Counted from the first letter of the stretch, positions 25,801-34,642 are shown. The stretch: DNA of 64,000 nt from TMP-86 sp039807285 (GCA_044226785.1 JBGAGK010000023.1:1-64000); one strand, 5' to 3'. The notes: generated by a model from the letters alone, not told the origin. Numbers and translations: made by a program.

Positions 25801-27318
25801 ACCCACCGCCTCGCTTTCATCCTCGGCCAGCACGCGGATGATCCCGTCGCGCTCCTCGGCCGAGACATTGAACAGCTTCTGGAACATCGAAAGGGTGTCG
25901 GAGTCCATCGGTTCCGCAGCCAGCCGCGGGTCGATGAGATCGGTCTCCAGATACCGCACGCCCTTCTTCAGCCAGGTCTTGTACGGATGGCGGGTCTTGA
26001 GCAGATCATCCACCCGACGGGTATCCATGAGTTCCGCGGTCTGAAGATCCAGGGCCAGGATCTCTCCCGGCCCGAGCTTGCCCTTGCGCACCACATCGGA
26101 CGGGCTGTAGTCCCAGACGCCCGCCTCGGAGGCGATGGTGATGTGGCGGTTCCTCGTGATCACCCAGCGCGCCGGCCGCAGGCCATTGCGGTCGAGCGTA
26201 CAGCACGCATAGCGTCCATCGGTGAGCACGACGCCGGCCGGGCCGTCCCAGGGCTCCATGTGCGCGGCGTAATACTCATAGAAGGCCTTCACGTCCGGGT
26301 CGATCATGTCCACCGTCTGCCATGCCGGCGGGATCAGCAGGCGCATGGCGTGCATCGGATCCAGTCCGCCCATCAGCAGCAACTCGAGCATGTTGTCCAG
26401 GGACTGCGAGTCGGAGCCCTTCATGGACACCACCGGCAGGATGTCGTCGATGTCGGGCAGGAGCGGTGAGCGCAGCAGCGGGCCGCGGGCCAGGGCCCAG
26501 TTGCGGTTGCCTTCGATGGTGTTGATCTCGCCATTGTGGGCGAGATAGCGGAACGGATGCGCCAGGCGCCATTGCGGCAGGGTGTTGGTGGAAAAACGCT
26601 GGTGGAATACGGCCACCGAGGCTTCCAGCCGCGGATCGTTCAGGTCCGCGTAGAACTCGCACAGATGCTGCGGCATGACCATGCCCTTGTAGACCAGGGT
26701 GGCCGCCGAGAGCGAAGGCATGTAGAAGACCGGGTCGGCCGCGAGCGCCTTCTCGGTACGCCGGCGGGCCATGAACAGCCGCCGGTTGAAGGCCGCCTCG
26801 TCGATGTCCTCGCCACAATTGACGAACACCTGTTCGATGACGGGGAGCGTCTTGAGCGCTTCGCTCCCGCAGGCGTTGCGATCCACCGCCAGTTCGCGAA
26901 AGCCTGCCACCTCGATGTGTTCACGCGCCAGCTCCGCCTTCAGGCGGTCCCGGGCATCACCCGCCAATCGAGCGTCGGGGTTCAGGAAAAGGTTCCCTGC
27001 GGCGAACAGGGGCTTCAACCTGAATCCCTGCTCGCGCGCGATGGCGCGCAGGAAGCTGGTCGGCCGCTTGAGCAGCAGGCCGCACCCATCTCCGGTCTTG
27101 CCGTCCGCCGCGATCGCACCACGATGCGTCAGGCGATTCAGCGAGGCGATGGCCGTCTGCACCACCCAGTGGGAAGCGGTATCGTCGAGGCTTGCAATCA
27201 GTCCAAAACCGCAGGAATCACGCTCATGAGCCTGACGCACCAGACCCCAATCGGCAGCGCGCGGATCACCCGCATTGTCCACATGGCGGGCCGCAGCCCG
27301 TACAGATTCATTGTCCAT
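22801..27318 (-). CDS. gltB: Glutamate synthase (NADPH) large subunit
   Basis: About 1505 residues from ATG 27318; the frame stays open to 27417, but the catalytic Cys of the glutamine amidotransferase domain (ERDSCGFGLIASLDD) should lie only about 35-45 residues into the precursor. After the Ntn-amidotransferase domain come the central domain, the FMN-binding synthase domain (SSIKYAGTPWELGLAETHQ), the 3Fe-4S cluster region CHLNNCATGVATQHP and the C-terminal beta-helix (GGTGGELFAAGVSGERFAVRNSG). It assembles with GltD in the cytoplasm. No clear regulatory site for the operon was found in the 260 bases upstream. Confidence 0.95.
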   Translation of the reverse strand: MDNESVRAAARHVDNAGDPRAADWGLVRQAHERDSCGFGLIASLDDTASHWVVQTAIASLNRLTHRGAIAADGKTGDGCGLLLKRPTSFLRAIAREQGFRLKPLFAAGNLFLNPDARLAGDARDRLKAELAREHIEVAGFRELAVDRNACGSEALKTLPVIEQVFVNCGEDIDEAAFNRRLFMARRRTEKALAADPVFYMPSLSAATLVYKGMVMPQHLCEFYADLNDPRLEASVAVFHQRFSTNTLPQWRLAHPFRYLAHNGEINTIEGNRNWALARGPLLRSPLLPDIDDILPVVSMKGSDSQSLDNMLELLLMGGLDPMHAMRLLIPPAWQTVDMIDPDVKAFYEYYAAHMEPWDGPAGVVLTDGRYACCTLDRNGLRPARWVITRNRHITIASEAGVWDYSPSDVVRKGKLGPGEILALDLQTAELMDTRRVDDLLKTRHPYKTWLKKGVRYLETDLIDPRLAAEPMDSDTLSMFQKLFNVSAEERDGIIRVLAEDESEAVGSMGDDTPMPVLSRKVRSLYDYFRQSFAQVTNPPIDPLRESVVMSLQTQIGPECNIFVPVPQHANQIVLNSPILSQRKLRQIVALAEEGITHEFLDLQYEESTDLKSAILAICDRAESAVREGKLVLLLSDRYPVRGKLPIHALLATGAVHHRLVQTGLRCKCNILVETGTARDAHHFACLIGYGATAVYPYLAYQTLFDLMRKGALKMDTDTRLELGRSYRRGIRKGLFKIMSKMGISTVASYRSAQLFEIVGLADEVVELCFPGTESRIQGADFTDLHQDNLHLERRAWDPAQGVEQGGLLKFMHGGEYHMYNPDVIATLQAAVMSGDYGHYRKFADLVNDRPASCLRDLLGVEWGNDPVPLDEVEPVESILPRFDSAGMSLGALSPEAHEALAIAMNRLGSRSNSGEGGEDPRRFGTERNSRIKQVASGRFGVTPEYLISAEVLQIKIAQGAKPGEGGQLPGHKVNETIARLRFARPGVGLISPPPHHDIYSIEDLAQLIFDLKQVNPEALVSVKLVAEPGVGTVAAGVAKAYADLITVSGYDGGTGASPLSSIKYAGTPWELGLAETHQTLRANDLRHRVRLQTDGGLKTGLDVIKAAMIGAESFGFGTAPMVALGCKYLRICHLNNCATGVATQHPVLRSKYFLGLPEMVINYFRFVAQECRELMARMGVRRMDELIGATQRLRTLPGETSRQRKLDLGPILANSALVSERPQFCVNPHNEPFDRGELAERMLADVRYAIETRSGGHFAYEVKNHHRSLGARISGAIARRWGNNGMADAPIEIRLTGSAGQSLGVWNAGGLHLWLEGEANDYVGKGMAGGRIIIRPPAASAFVARETTIMGNTCLYGGTGGELFAAGVSGERFAVRNSGVTAVIEGAGDHCCEYMTGGVVCVLGRTGVNFGAGFTGGFAYVLDMERDFVDRYNHELIDIHRVSPEGMETYVQHLRGLIAQHVAATGSLWGEQILNDFRSFIGRFWVVKPKAASIDSLLVNLQRAA

Positions 27319-27578
27319 AGCACACCGTGCCATGCGGCCGAAGATCGCATGGCCAATCGAAACATCAGAAAAACAATCGGTTGAGCGGTGCCGGTGCATC
27401 TGCACGGACACGGACATGCCAAGGGTGTTCGAACCTGCCGACCACCGTGAGCCTATGTCTTCATGATACCGGGGCAGCGCGCTCCGTCAATGTCCAATTC
27501 TGGTCTGGCCGAACCGGACCTGGGGACGGGAAACGCGGAAGCGGATACCCGGGAGAGGTGTCCGCCAGAGGACGCAGT

Positions 27579-28010
27579 CTAATTGCCCGCGATGTAGCGC
27601 TGGAGCTGCTCGATTTCCTCTCTCTGCTCGTCGATCACCGCCTTGACCAGATCGCCGATGGACAAAATGCCAATCACCAGACCCTCGCGCATCACCGGCA
27701 GGTGCCGGATGCGCTCGTCCGTCATGATCTGCATGCAGCGGTGCACGGTGTCGGTCGGGCCAACGGTGATCGGCGGCGAACTCATGATGTCGACCACGTA
27801 CGTGTCCTGCGAGGACCGGCCCTTGAGAACGACCTTGCGAGCATAGTCGCGTTCGGAGATCACCCCGAGCAGCTCACGGCCGCGCATGACCAGGAGCGCG
27901 CCGACGCCCCGTTCGGCCATCTGCCGTATGGCCGCCCGGACGGATTCCTCCGGTGTGATCGAAATGATATCGGCAGACTTGCGCTCGAGCAGGTGCTTGA
28001 CGGTATGCAT
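27579..28010 (-). CDS. CBS-domain protein
   Basis: 143 residues from ATG 28010 (MHTVKHLLERK), preceded by GGGAGTG; a longer frame reaching 28103 has no such signal. It is made of a CBS pair only: ISITPEESVRAAIRQMAERGVGALLVM ... GVISERDYARKVVLKG and PPITVGPTDTVHRCMQIMTDERIRHLPVM ... GILSIGDLVKAVIDEQ. Stand-alone CBS pairs bind adenine nucleotides or NAD and act as energy-state regulators, usually on an unidentified partner. It is divergent from oligopeptidase B across 130 bases. Confidence 0.85.
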   Translation of the reverse strand: MHTVKHLLERKSADIISITPEESVRAAIRQMAERGVGALLVMRGRELLGVISERDYARKVVLKGRSSQDTYVVDIMSSPPITVGPTDTVHRCMQIMTDERIRHLPVMREGLVIGILSIGDLVKAVIDEQREEIEQLQRYIAGN

Positions 28011-28140
28011 GTGGACACTCCCATCATCAGCCTTTCCCACCGCAGCGGACGCTGGAGCCTGGAGCGATCCATGCCCGCCGTCGCCGATTATACTGGGCCT
28101 CAATCCTCCCGCCCGTCAACCTTTCCCGCCCATCAACCCG

Positions 28141-30282
28141 ATGCAAGAACCCTCTGCCCGCCCATGGCAACCGCAACAACCGGTTGCTGCGAAACGTCCC
28201 CACACCGTGACTTCACCGTACGGTATCAGGGAAGACCCGTATTACTGGCTGCGTGATGACACCCGCCGGAACAGCGAGGTGCTCGCCTATCTGCGGACGC
28301 ACAACCGCTTCACCGCGCACTGGTTCAAGGAGCGCGGCAACCGTGAACGGCGCCTGTACCGGGAGATGATCGCACGCATGCAGAAGGATGACTGCACGGT
28401 GCCGTATTTCATGCGCGGCTTCTGGTACTACGCACGCTTTGCCGCTGATCAGGAGTACCCGGTGCTGGTTCGCCGCGCGGGCACTCTCGATGCGCCGGAG
28501 CAGGTCCTGCTGGACGTGAATGAACTGGCGGCAGGCCACAAATTCTTCGACCTGGGCACCTTCGAGATCTCGCCGGACAGCCAGCGGCTTGCCTGGTGCG
28601 AGGATCATGTCGGACGGCGCGAGTTCTCCCTTCTCGTGAAGGATCTGGCCGGCGGGAAGATCCATGACCTTCAGATCAGCAACATCGAAGCGAACATCGC
28701 CTGGCTGAACGACTCGAGCAGCCTGCTTTACATTGCAAAGGACCCCCAGACGCTGCTCGGACGATTCGTGCGATGCCACAGGATCGGCACCGATGCCGCG
28801 CAGGACACGCTGGTTTTCGAGCAGGACGACCCGGGCTTCTACACGTCGGTCGCACGCAGCAAGTCAGGACGATTCGTGTTTCTGGGCATGGAAAGCACCC
28901 TGACCTCGGAATGGCGCCATGCGCCGGCCGAAGGCGGCAGGCTGGAGTTTCAAACCGTGCTCCCGCGCCAGCGCGGGCACGAGTACCAGGTGGAGCACTG
29001 GGGTGATGAGTTCATCCTGCGAAGCAACTGGCAGGCGCCGAATTTCCGCCTGGCCCGGGTTCCCATCGCGGCTGCCGGCGAGATCGGCCAATGGCGTGAC
29101 CTGCAACCGCCACAGCCGGACGTCTTCATCCACGACTTCGACGTGATGAAATCCTTCGTGGCCATCGGCGAGCGTTCGGGGGGCCTGAAACGCGTGCGCA
29201 TCCGCTCATTGACCGGTTCCGCAAAGTCTGACCATCTTCTGGAGGCCGACGAGCCGGCCGGCACCATGTCGCTGGGCACCAACATGGACCCGGAATCCGA
29301 CACCTTGCGCTACACCTGGACATCACTCAAGACGCCCCCCAGCGTATTTGACCTTGACCTGCGCACCGGCGAGCGCACGCTGAAAAAACGCGAGCCCGTC
29401 CTTGGCGATTTCGACCCTGACCGCTATCTGACCCGGTTCATCCGCGTGAGTGCACGCGATGGCGCACAGATACCCGTCTCACTGGTCTGCCGGAAAGATA
29501 CGCCCATGGATGGCACGGCCCCGCTCCTGCAGTATGCCTACGGCGCCTATGGCCATTCGATGGATCCGGGCTTTTCGGCAGCTCGCCTTTCCCTCCTGGA
29601 TCGGGGCTTCGTCTTTGCGCTGGCGCATGTCCGGGGCGGGCAGGACCTGGGCCGGGCGTGGTATGAAAATGGCCGGCTGCTGGCCAAGAAAAATTCGTTC
29701 CAGGATTTCATCGACGTCACCCTGTCACTCGTGGCACAGAAGTTCGCGGCGCCGGACCGGGTGTTTGCCATGGGAGGCAGTGCGGGTGGGCTGCTCATGG
29801 GGGCAGTCGCCAACATGGCGCCGGAACTGTATCGCGGCATCGTTGCACAGGTTCCGTTCGTCGATGTGCTCACCACCATGATGGATCAGTCCCTGCCCCT
29901 GACGACCAACGAGTTCGACGAATGGGGCGACCCCAGAATCCACGAGAATTACGACTACATCCGCTCGTACTCACCCTATGACAATGTGCGTGCACAGCGA
30001 TATCCCGCGATGTACATCACGACTGGTCTCTGGGACAGCCAGGTGCAGTACTTCGAACCGGCCAAATGGGTGGCGCGGCTTCTGGAATGCCGGCAAGGGG
30101 ATGAACCCATCCTGCTGCAGACCGACCTGCGCGCCGGGCACGGCGGCAAGACCGGCCGTTACGACCGGCTGCACGAAGTGGCCCGGGAATATGCATTCCT
30201 GCTCAGCCTGGCCGGTAACCCGCGCAGGCGCCGGGAATCACGGACCAGGGCCCGCAGGACTCCCGGCCTCACGGTGCAATGA
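28141..30282 (+). CDS. ptrB: Oligopeptidase B (S9A serine peptidase)
   Basis: 713 residues from ATG 28141; the open frame extends further upstream but crosses the divergent promoter region. The N-terminal beta-propeller (from HGIREDPYYWLRDD-like sequence) is followed by an alpha/beta-hydrolase domain with nucleophile Ser547 in MGGSAGGLLMGAV, Asp632 in GLWDSQVQYFEP and His667 in RAGHGGKTGRYD. Oligopeptidase B cleaves short peptides after basic residues in the cytoplasm or periplasm; no signal peptide is present here. The 3' end overlaps the convergent SPOR lipoprotein gene by 14 bases. Confidence 0.93.
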   Translation: MQEPSARPWQPQQPVAAKRPHTVTSPYGIREDPYYWLRDDTRRNSEVLAYLRTHNRFTAHWFKERGNRERRLYREMIARMQKDDCTVPYFMRGFWYYARFAADQEYPVLVRRAGTLDAPEQVLLDVNELAAGHKFFDLGTFEISPDSQRLAWCEDHVGRREFSLLVKDLAGGKIHDLQISNIEANIAWLNDSSSLLYIAKDPQTLLGRFVRCHRIGTDAAQDTLVFEQDDPGFYTSVARSKSGRFVFLGMESTLTSEWRHAPAEGGRLEFQTVLPRQRGHEYQVEHWGDEFILRSNWQAPNFRLARVPIAAAGEIGQWRDLQPPQPDVFIHDFDVMKSFVAIGERSGGLKRVRIRSLTGSAKSDHLLEADEPAGTMSLGTNMDPESDTLRYTWTSLKTPPSVFDLDLRTGERTLKKREPVLGDFDPDRYLTRFIRVSARDGAQIPVSLVCRKDTPMDGTAPLLQYAYGAYGHSMDPGFSAARLSLLDRGFVFALAHVRGGQDLGRAWYENGRLLAKKNSFQDFIDVTLSLVAQKFAAPDRVFAMGGSAGGLLMGAVANMAPELYRGIVAQVPFVDVLTTMMDQSLPLTTNEFDEWGDPRIHENYDYIRSYSPYDNVRAQRYPAMYITTGLWDSQVQYFEPAKWVARLLECRQGDEPILLQTDLRAGHGGKTGRYDRLHEVAREYAFLLSLAGNPRRRRESRTRARRTPGLTVQ

Positions 30283-31075
30283 TCAGGCAGGGCTGCTTTT
30301 TCGCGGTCAGTGCATGGCAGATCGAGCGTGCGTGTTCCAGCGACAGGCCATGCACCTGGAGCTTGTAGACCTTCTGGTGTGAACCCGCCTTGCCCGGCAC
30401 CGGGACCACATGGTGCTTCAAGCCCTTGAGCAGGGCCGGATGCGCGGCGGCCAGCCGGGTCCACGCATGTTCCGCGGCCGGTTTGCCGGAACTGAAGGCT
30501 CCAAGCTGGACCCCATGATGATGCCCACCGGCCTTGTGCTCTGATGAGTGCGCAGCTTTCGAGCCCGTGCCGGCCGTGGTCCCGGCTGCGGCCTTGGGTG
30601 CTGGCGCCTTGGGTGCCCGAGCCTTGGGCTCCACAGGCGTGTTGGCCGACGGTCCGGACCCGGCAGTTGCGGCCACGGGACCCTGCGGCTGCGCCGCAGA
30701 GGGGCTTGCCGCATTGTCTGCCGAAGCTGTGGCTGGCGGCTGGGCCAGTGAGAAATTCTCGATGCGGATGCGGGCCTCTTCAGCCCATTTGCCTTCCGGA
30801 TACTGCTTGAGGAACGCCTGGTAACCATCCGGGGTGTCCGTGTCGCGGGCCTTCTGCCAGTCGCGTTCTTCTTCCAGCTCCCTGATCCGGGCCTGGGCCT
30901 CAGCCGTGAAATCGCCGCTGGGATGGTTCTTCAGGAACTGCTGGTAGGCCTCGATATTGTTCGCAGCGTGGGCCTTGTTCCAGTCACTCTGCTGGCGGCT
31001 GCAGCCAGCCAGCAATACCACACCCAGCAGGACCGGCAGGCAGACCATCCCGGAAAATCGGCTCTTCACGCTCAC
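30269..31075 (-). CDS. SPOR-domain lipoprotein
   Basis: 268 residues. The lipobox LAGC puts the lipidated Cys at position 25. Two TPR-like repeats follow (NNIEAYQQFLKNHPSGDFTAEAQARI and DTPDGYQAFLKQYPEGKWAEEARIRI), then a Pro/Ala/Lys linker (about residues 110-185). The C-terminal SPOR domain begins VQLGAFSSGKPAAEHAWTRL. SPOR domains bind denuded glycan strands of septal peptidoglycan, and the TPR part resembles BamD/YbgF-type proteins. It likely tethers an envelope activity to division sites. The gene is convergent with ptrB. Confidence 0.82.
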   Translation of the reverse strand: MSVKSRFSGMVCLPVLLGVVLLAGCSRQQSDWNKAHAANNIEAYQQFLKNHPSGDFTAEAQARIRELEEERDWQKARDTDTPDGYQAFLKQYPEGKWAEEARIRIENFSLAQPPATASADNAASPSAAQPQGPVAATAGSGPSANTPVEPKARAPKAPAPKAAAGTTAGTGSKAAHSSEHKAGGHHHGVQLGAFSSGKPAAEHAWTRLAAAHPALLKGLKHHVVPVPGKAGSHQKVYKLQVHGLSLEHARSICHALTAKKQPCLIIAP

Positions 31076-31182
31076 TCCTGATGGATACGGACCCAGCCAT
31101 TCTACTTATTCCGGTACTTCTTCGGGAAGCGAAGAACAGGTCACAGTACCGGACGTGCATGGGTGCGTAGATTGCCAACCGC

Positions 31183-31605
31183 ATGAGCGCAGCGACCAAG
31201 CCTGAACCCCGGCCCCTGCACCTGAACCGGCGATTCGTCGACCGTGTTACCGGTACGCCCACCGTGCTGGGAGCATCCACCCAGTTCATCGGCGACGTCC
31301 GCGGCAAGGGAACCTTCGTGGTCTATGGCGAAGTGCAGGGTGACGGGGACATCCAGGGGAGCCTGAACATCGCATCCTCAGCGCGCTGGCAGGGCCACAT
31401 CCGCGCCGAGCAGGCAGTGGTTGCCGGGCATCTGAGCGGAAGCCTGATCGTCGAGGGCAAACTCGAGATCGGATACACGGCCGTGATCCACGGCAAGGTC
31501 AGCGCGGCGACGGTGGCCATTGCACAGGGCGCCGTGGTGGATGGCGAGATCACCACCACTTCCGGTGCGCCGGTGGAACAGTTCGAGGAAAGACGGGAAG
31601 CCTGA
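31183..31605 (+). CDS. Bactofilin (polymer-forming cytoskeletal protein)
   Basis: 140 residues with the bactofilin core: a right-handed beta-helix of short repeats (FIGDVRGKGTFVVYGEVQGD, GSLNIASSARWQGHIRAEQAVVAG, GSLIVEGKLEIGYTAVIHGKV, TVAIAQGAVVDGEI), flanked by short disordered tails. Bactofilins polymerise without nucleotide and scaffold cell-wall enzymes at the membrane. A GDPD-glpD-outer membrane protein operon starts 112 bases downstream on the same strand. Confidence 0.9.
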   Translation: MSAATKPEPRPLHLNRRFVDRVTGTPTVLGASTQFIGDVRGKGTFVVYGEVQGDGDIQGSLNIASSARWQGHIRAEQAVVAGHLSGSLIVEGKLEIGYTAVIHGKVSAATVAIAQGAVVDGEITTTSGAPVEQFEERREA

Positions 31606-31717
31606 CGGATCCGCCGTCGTCGGTGGCAAGACCCGGCGGGAGACGCGTCCGGCACCCTGTCGGCAATCCGGCGCGCTGCGCCACCGGCTTTCCCAACTTC
31701 GAGCGCAGTCCCCTACA

Positions 31718-32530
31718 ATGGGCCCGATGCCAGTGCGACCGGAAACCAGGGACGATTCGGGAACCGTCGGCAACGCGCCGCCGTTTCCCACCCTTATCGC
31801 GCACCGGGGCAACAGCCTCGAGTTTCCCGAGAACACCATCGCATCGCTCCGATCGGCGATCAAGACAGGCATCGATTTCGTGGCCTTCGATGTGCAGCTG
31901 GCCAGCGACGAAGTTCCGGTGGTCATCCACGACGAATCCCTGGTGCGCACGGCCGGCCTTCCGAAATTTGTCTTCGAGCTCACCGGACGAGAACTGCAGC
32001 GCACCGAGGTGTCCGAGCGGGAGCGCTTCGAAGGCCGGTTCAGCGACATCTGCATCCCGACGCTCGAACAATGCTCGGAGCTTCTTGCTGCACACAGGGA
32101 TGTGACGGCCTTCGTCGCCCTGCAACGAGCCTCACTCAGGCAATTCGGCACCGCGGTGGTCGTGCACCGTGTCATGGAAGCGCTTCGACCCGTGCGGGAT
32201 CAATGCGTGCTCATCAGCGCGGATCTTCCTGCGATGCAGGCCAGCCGCCAGGCCGGCGCCATCGCCGTGGGCTGGCAGATCGACGAATACGACCCGCACT
32301 CACAGCTCAAGTACGAGGCGCTGCGACCCGACTACCTGTTCTGCAACCGTACCCGGTTGCCCGCGTCCGTCAGACGGCTCTGGCGAGGCCCCTGGCACTG
32401 GGCCATCGCGGATGTGGATCAGGTGGCGGACGCCGTGGATCTTGCCGGTCGTGGTGCATCATTCGTTCAGACCGGAGCGGTTCGCCCGCTGCTGCGCGGC
32501 CTCACGGCATTGTCCGCGGCCCCTCAATGA
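31718..32530 (+). CDS. Glycerophosphodiester phosphodiesterase domain protein
   Basis: About 270 residues from ATG 31718; ATG 31727 is equally possible, and the frame is open further upstream. The GDPD signature IAHRGNSLEFPENTIASLRSA carries the first catalytic His, and FVAFDVQLASDEVPVVIHDESL follows. The metal-site pair is degenerate: the usual E-x-D of GDPDs appears as F-D in AFDVQ, and the later conserved E-K motif is not evident. Activity is therefore less certain than for the copy at 16.4 kb. It could be a UgpQ-like cytoplasmic enzyme or an inactive relative. The stop overlaps the glpD start by ATGA. Confidence 0.78.
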   Translation: MGPMPVRPETRDDSGTVGNAPPFPTLIAHRGNSLEFPENTIASLRSAIKTGIDFVAFDVQLASDEVPVVIHDESLVRTAGLPKFVFELTGRELQRTEVSERERFEGRFSDICIPTLEQCSELLAAHRDVTAFVALQRASLRQFGTAVVVHRVMEALRPVRDQCVLISADLPAMQASRQAGAIAVGWQIDEYDPHSQLKYEALRPDYLFCNRTRLPASVRRLWRGPWHWAIADVDQVADAVDLAGRGASFVQTGAVRPLLRGLTALSAAPQ

Positions 32531-33708
32531 CCGATTTCGACGTGGTGGTCGTCGGCGGAGGAATCCACGGTGCCGGCGTATTGCAGGCGGCCGCCGCGGC
32601 CGGCCACCGCACGCTGCTCATCGAACGCAAGGAACTGGCCGCCGGCACCTCGAGCCGCTCCAGCAAGCTGATACACGGCGGACTGCGCTATCTGGAGTCG
32701 GGACAGCTGCGGCTGGTGCGTGAAAGCCTGCACGAACGCAAGGTGATGCTGCGCATCGCGCCGGACCTGGTGAAGCTCAGGCCCTTCCTGATTCCCGTCT
32801 ACCCGCATACCCGCCGCCGTCCCTGGCAGTTGCGCCTGGGTCTGCTCGCCTATGCCGTGCTGGGAGGCTTTGCCCCCGGCACTGGTTTTGGCAGCGTGCC
32901 GCGTTCCGGGTGGCCTGCGCTGGATGGCCTGGATCTTCATGGCCTGCAAGCCGTCATCCGGTACCACGATGCGCAGACCGACGATGCGCAGCTGACCCGG
33001 GCCGTGGCCGCCTCGGCCCGCTCCCTCGGCGCACAGATCGCCATGCCCGCAAGCTTCGTGCGTGCACAACTGCAACCGGAAGGTGTGCTCATCGAATACG
33101 AGGAAGGTCATGCCATGAAGCGCTGCCTTGCGCGCGTGATGGTCAACGCCGCGGGCCCCTGGGCTACGCACGTGGCCCGCGACGTGCGCCCCGGAATCCC
33201 CGTCCCCGCGGTGGACCTGGTCCAGGGCACGCATATCGTGACGGCCATACCGGCGCCGCACAGCATCTTCTATGTCGAAGCACCCAGCGATGGGCGGGCG
33301 GTGTTCATCATGCCCTGGCACGACGGGACCATGGTGGGTACCACGGAGACCCTGTTCCGGGATGAACCGGACCAGGTACACCCGCTGCCCGAAGAGGAAC
33401 AGTACCTGCTGGATGTGGCGGCGGCATATTTCCCTGCCTTCCGGGGACTGACCCGGGCCGACATCACCTCGAGGATGAGCGGCCTTCGGGTGTTGCCAGC
33501 CGGCGACGGAAAGGCATTCGGGCGGTCCCGTGAAACCATGTTGATCAGCGACCGTGATGAGCGTCCGCGCATCCTGGGCATCTATGGCGGGAAACTCACC
33601 GCCTGGCGCGCCACGGCCGCACAGGTCATGGAACGCATCGAGACATCCCTGCCGCGGCATCGCCACCGCGTGAACACCGAGGAGTTGCCCTTGAGGAAAG
33701 TCGAATGA
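32527..33708 (+). CDS. glpD: FAD-dependent glycerol-3-phosphate dehydrogenase, short form
   Basis: 393 residues. The FAD-binding VVVVGGGIHGAGVLQAAAAAG, SSRSSKLIHGGLRYLE and the late IYGGKLTAWRATAAQVMERI are typical GlpD signatures, as is the LVQGTHIV active-site region. E. coli GlpD is about 500 residues; the C-terminal helical domain (about 110 residues) is missing, with the stop just after the conserved GGKLT region. The enzyme would oxidise glycerol-3-phosphate to dihydroxyacetone phosphate at the inner membrane and feed quinones. It overlaps both neighbours by four bases, so the GDPD, GlpD and the outer membrane protein are one coupled unit. Confidence 0.85.
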   Translation: MTDFDVVVVGGGIHGAGVLQAAAAAGHRTLLIERKELAAGTSSRSSKLIHGGLRYLESGQLRLVRESLHERKVMLRIAPDLVKLRPFLIPVYPHTRRRPWQLRLGLLAYAVLGGFAPGTGFGSVPRSGWPALDGLDLHGLQAVIRYHDAQTDDAQLTRAVAASARSLGAQIAMPASFVRAQLQPEGVLIEYEEGHAMKRCLARVMVNAAGPWATHVARDVRPGIPVPAVDLVQGTHIVTAIPAPHSIFYVEAPSDGRAVFIMPWHDGTMVGTTETLFRDEPDQVHPLPEEEQYLLDVAAAYFPAFRGLTRADITSRMSGLRVLPAGDGKAFGRSRETMLISDRDERPRILGIYGGKLTAWRATAAQVMERIETSLPRHRHRVNTEELPLRKVE

Positions 33709-34520
33709 ATCCCGGCAAACCGACGGCCGCTGTGCTGCTGGCGCTTGCCGTCCTGTCCGCGCATGCCGCTGACGGACCCTACATCAGCCCGACTTCCGAT
33801 CGCGTGCGCATCACGCTCGGCGTGATGCAGAGTTCCTCCGGCACCAGCCTGCGGGTCGACAGTACGGCCGGCGTGCCCGGAACCCCGATCGACGCCGAGC
33901 AGGACCTGTCCCTGGACAGGAAGAGGACCGACCCGAAGTTCCAGGCCATGATCCGCGTCAGCGAGCGGCACCGGCTGCGCTTCGACTATCTGACCCTGGA
34001 ACGAAACGGTTTCAGGAACATCGACAAGCCCATCAGCTTCCGCAACGAGAACCTGCTGGCGGGAGACCCGGTGAATTCCCAGCTGGGCATGAGAATGCTC
34101 GGCATCAGCTATGGCTACTCCTTCATCCATGGTGAGCGGTTCGAACTTGCGGGCACCTTCGGGGCGAACCTGCTGGATCTGTCGGCGCGAGCCAGGGTGC
34201 AGCAACCGAACCGGCATATCGACCAGCGCGAGGACAAGGCCGGGCCGTTCCCGACCATCGGGCTGGATACCACCTGGGTCATCAGCAAGCGCTTCCATCT
34301 GGACGCGCGCATCCAGTACCTGAAGCTCAACATCGACCAGATCAGCGGATCATTCGGTGTGTATGAGCTGGCTGCGCTGTATCGCTGGCGTGCAAACGTG
34401 TCGCTGGGCCTGGGTTACCACCAGGAGCGGGCCAGACTCACCTCGACCAAGCCCACTGAAAGCGGCTACTTCGATTTCGATTCCCGCGGCCCGGAGCTGT
34501 TCGTGCGGGTGGCGTTTTGA
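33705..34520 (+). CDS. Predicted outer membrane beta-barrel protein
   Basis: 271 residues with a Sec signal peptide (cleavage probably after the ALAVLSAHA stretch). The rest is an alternating hydrophobic/polar pattern typical of transmembrane beta strands, for example RLRFDYLTLERNGF, GMRMLGISYGYSFIHGERFELAGTFGANLLDL and YELAALYRWRANVSLGLGYHQERARL. It ends in ELFVRVAF, a C-terminal Phe expected of BAM substrates. No named family was recognised. Its start overlaps the glpD stop by ATGA, so it may serve uptake of, or sense, the substrate of this pathway; that is inference from context. Confidence 0.72.
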   Translation: MNPGKPTAAVLLALAVLSAHAADGPYISPTSDRVRITLGVMQSSSGTSLRVDSTAGVPGTPIDAEQDLSLDRKRTDPKFQAMIRVSERHRLRFDYLTLERNGFRNIDKPISFRNENLLAGDPVNSQLGMRMLGISYGYSFIHGERFELAGTFGANLLDLSARARVQQPNRHIDQREDKAGPFPTIGLDTTWVISKRFHLDARIQYLKLNIDQISGSFGVYELAALYRWRANVSLGLGYHQERARLTSTKPTESGYFDFDSRGPELFVRVAF

Positions 34521-34642
34521 TCCGGACCGGTGAGAGTAGTCATGCGAAGCGAATACGATTTCAGGCGCGCCAAGGATGTGCCGGCACTTGCCCGCATCCA
34601 GCAAGGAGAACCAGGAATTGCGGGCGCGGTGACGTTCGGCCT

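Noticed and set aside
24331..26469. 712-codon open frame antisense to gltB
   Set aside because: Shadow of the GC-rich gltB codon structure; the opposite strand encodes an unmistakable glutamate synthase domain series, and the antisense product has no recognisable domain.
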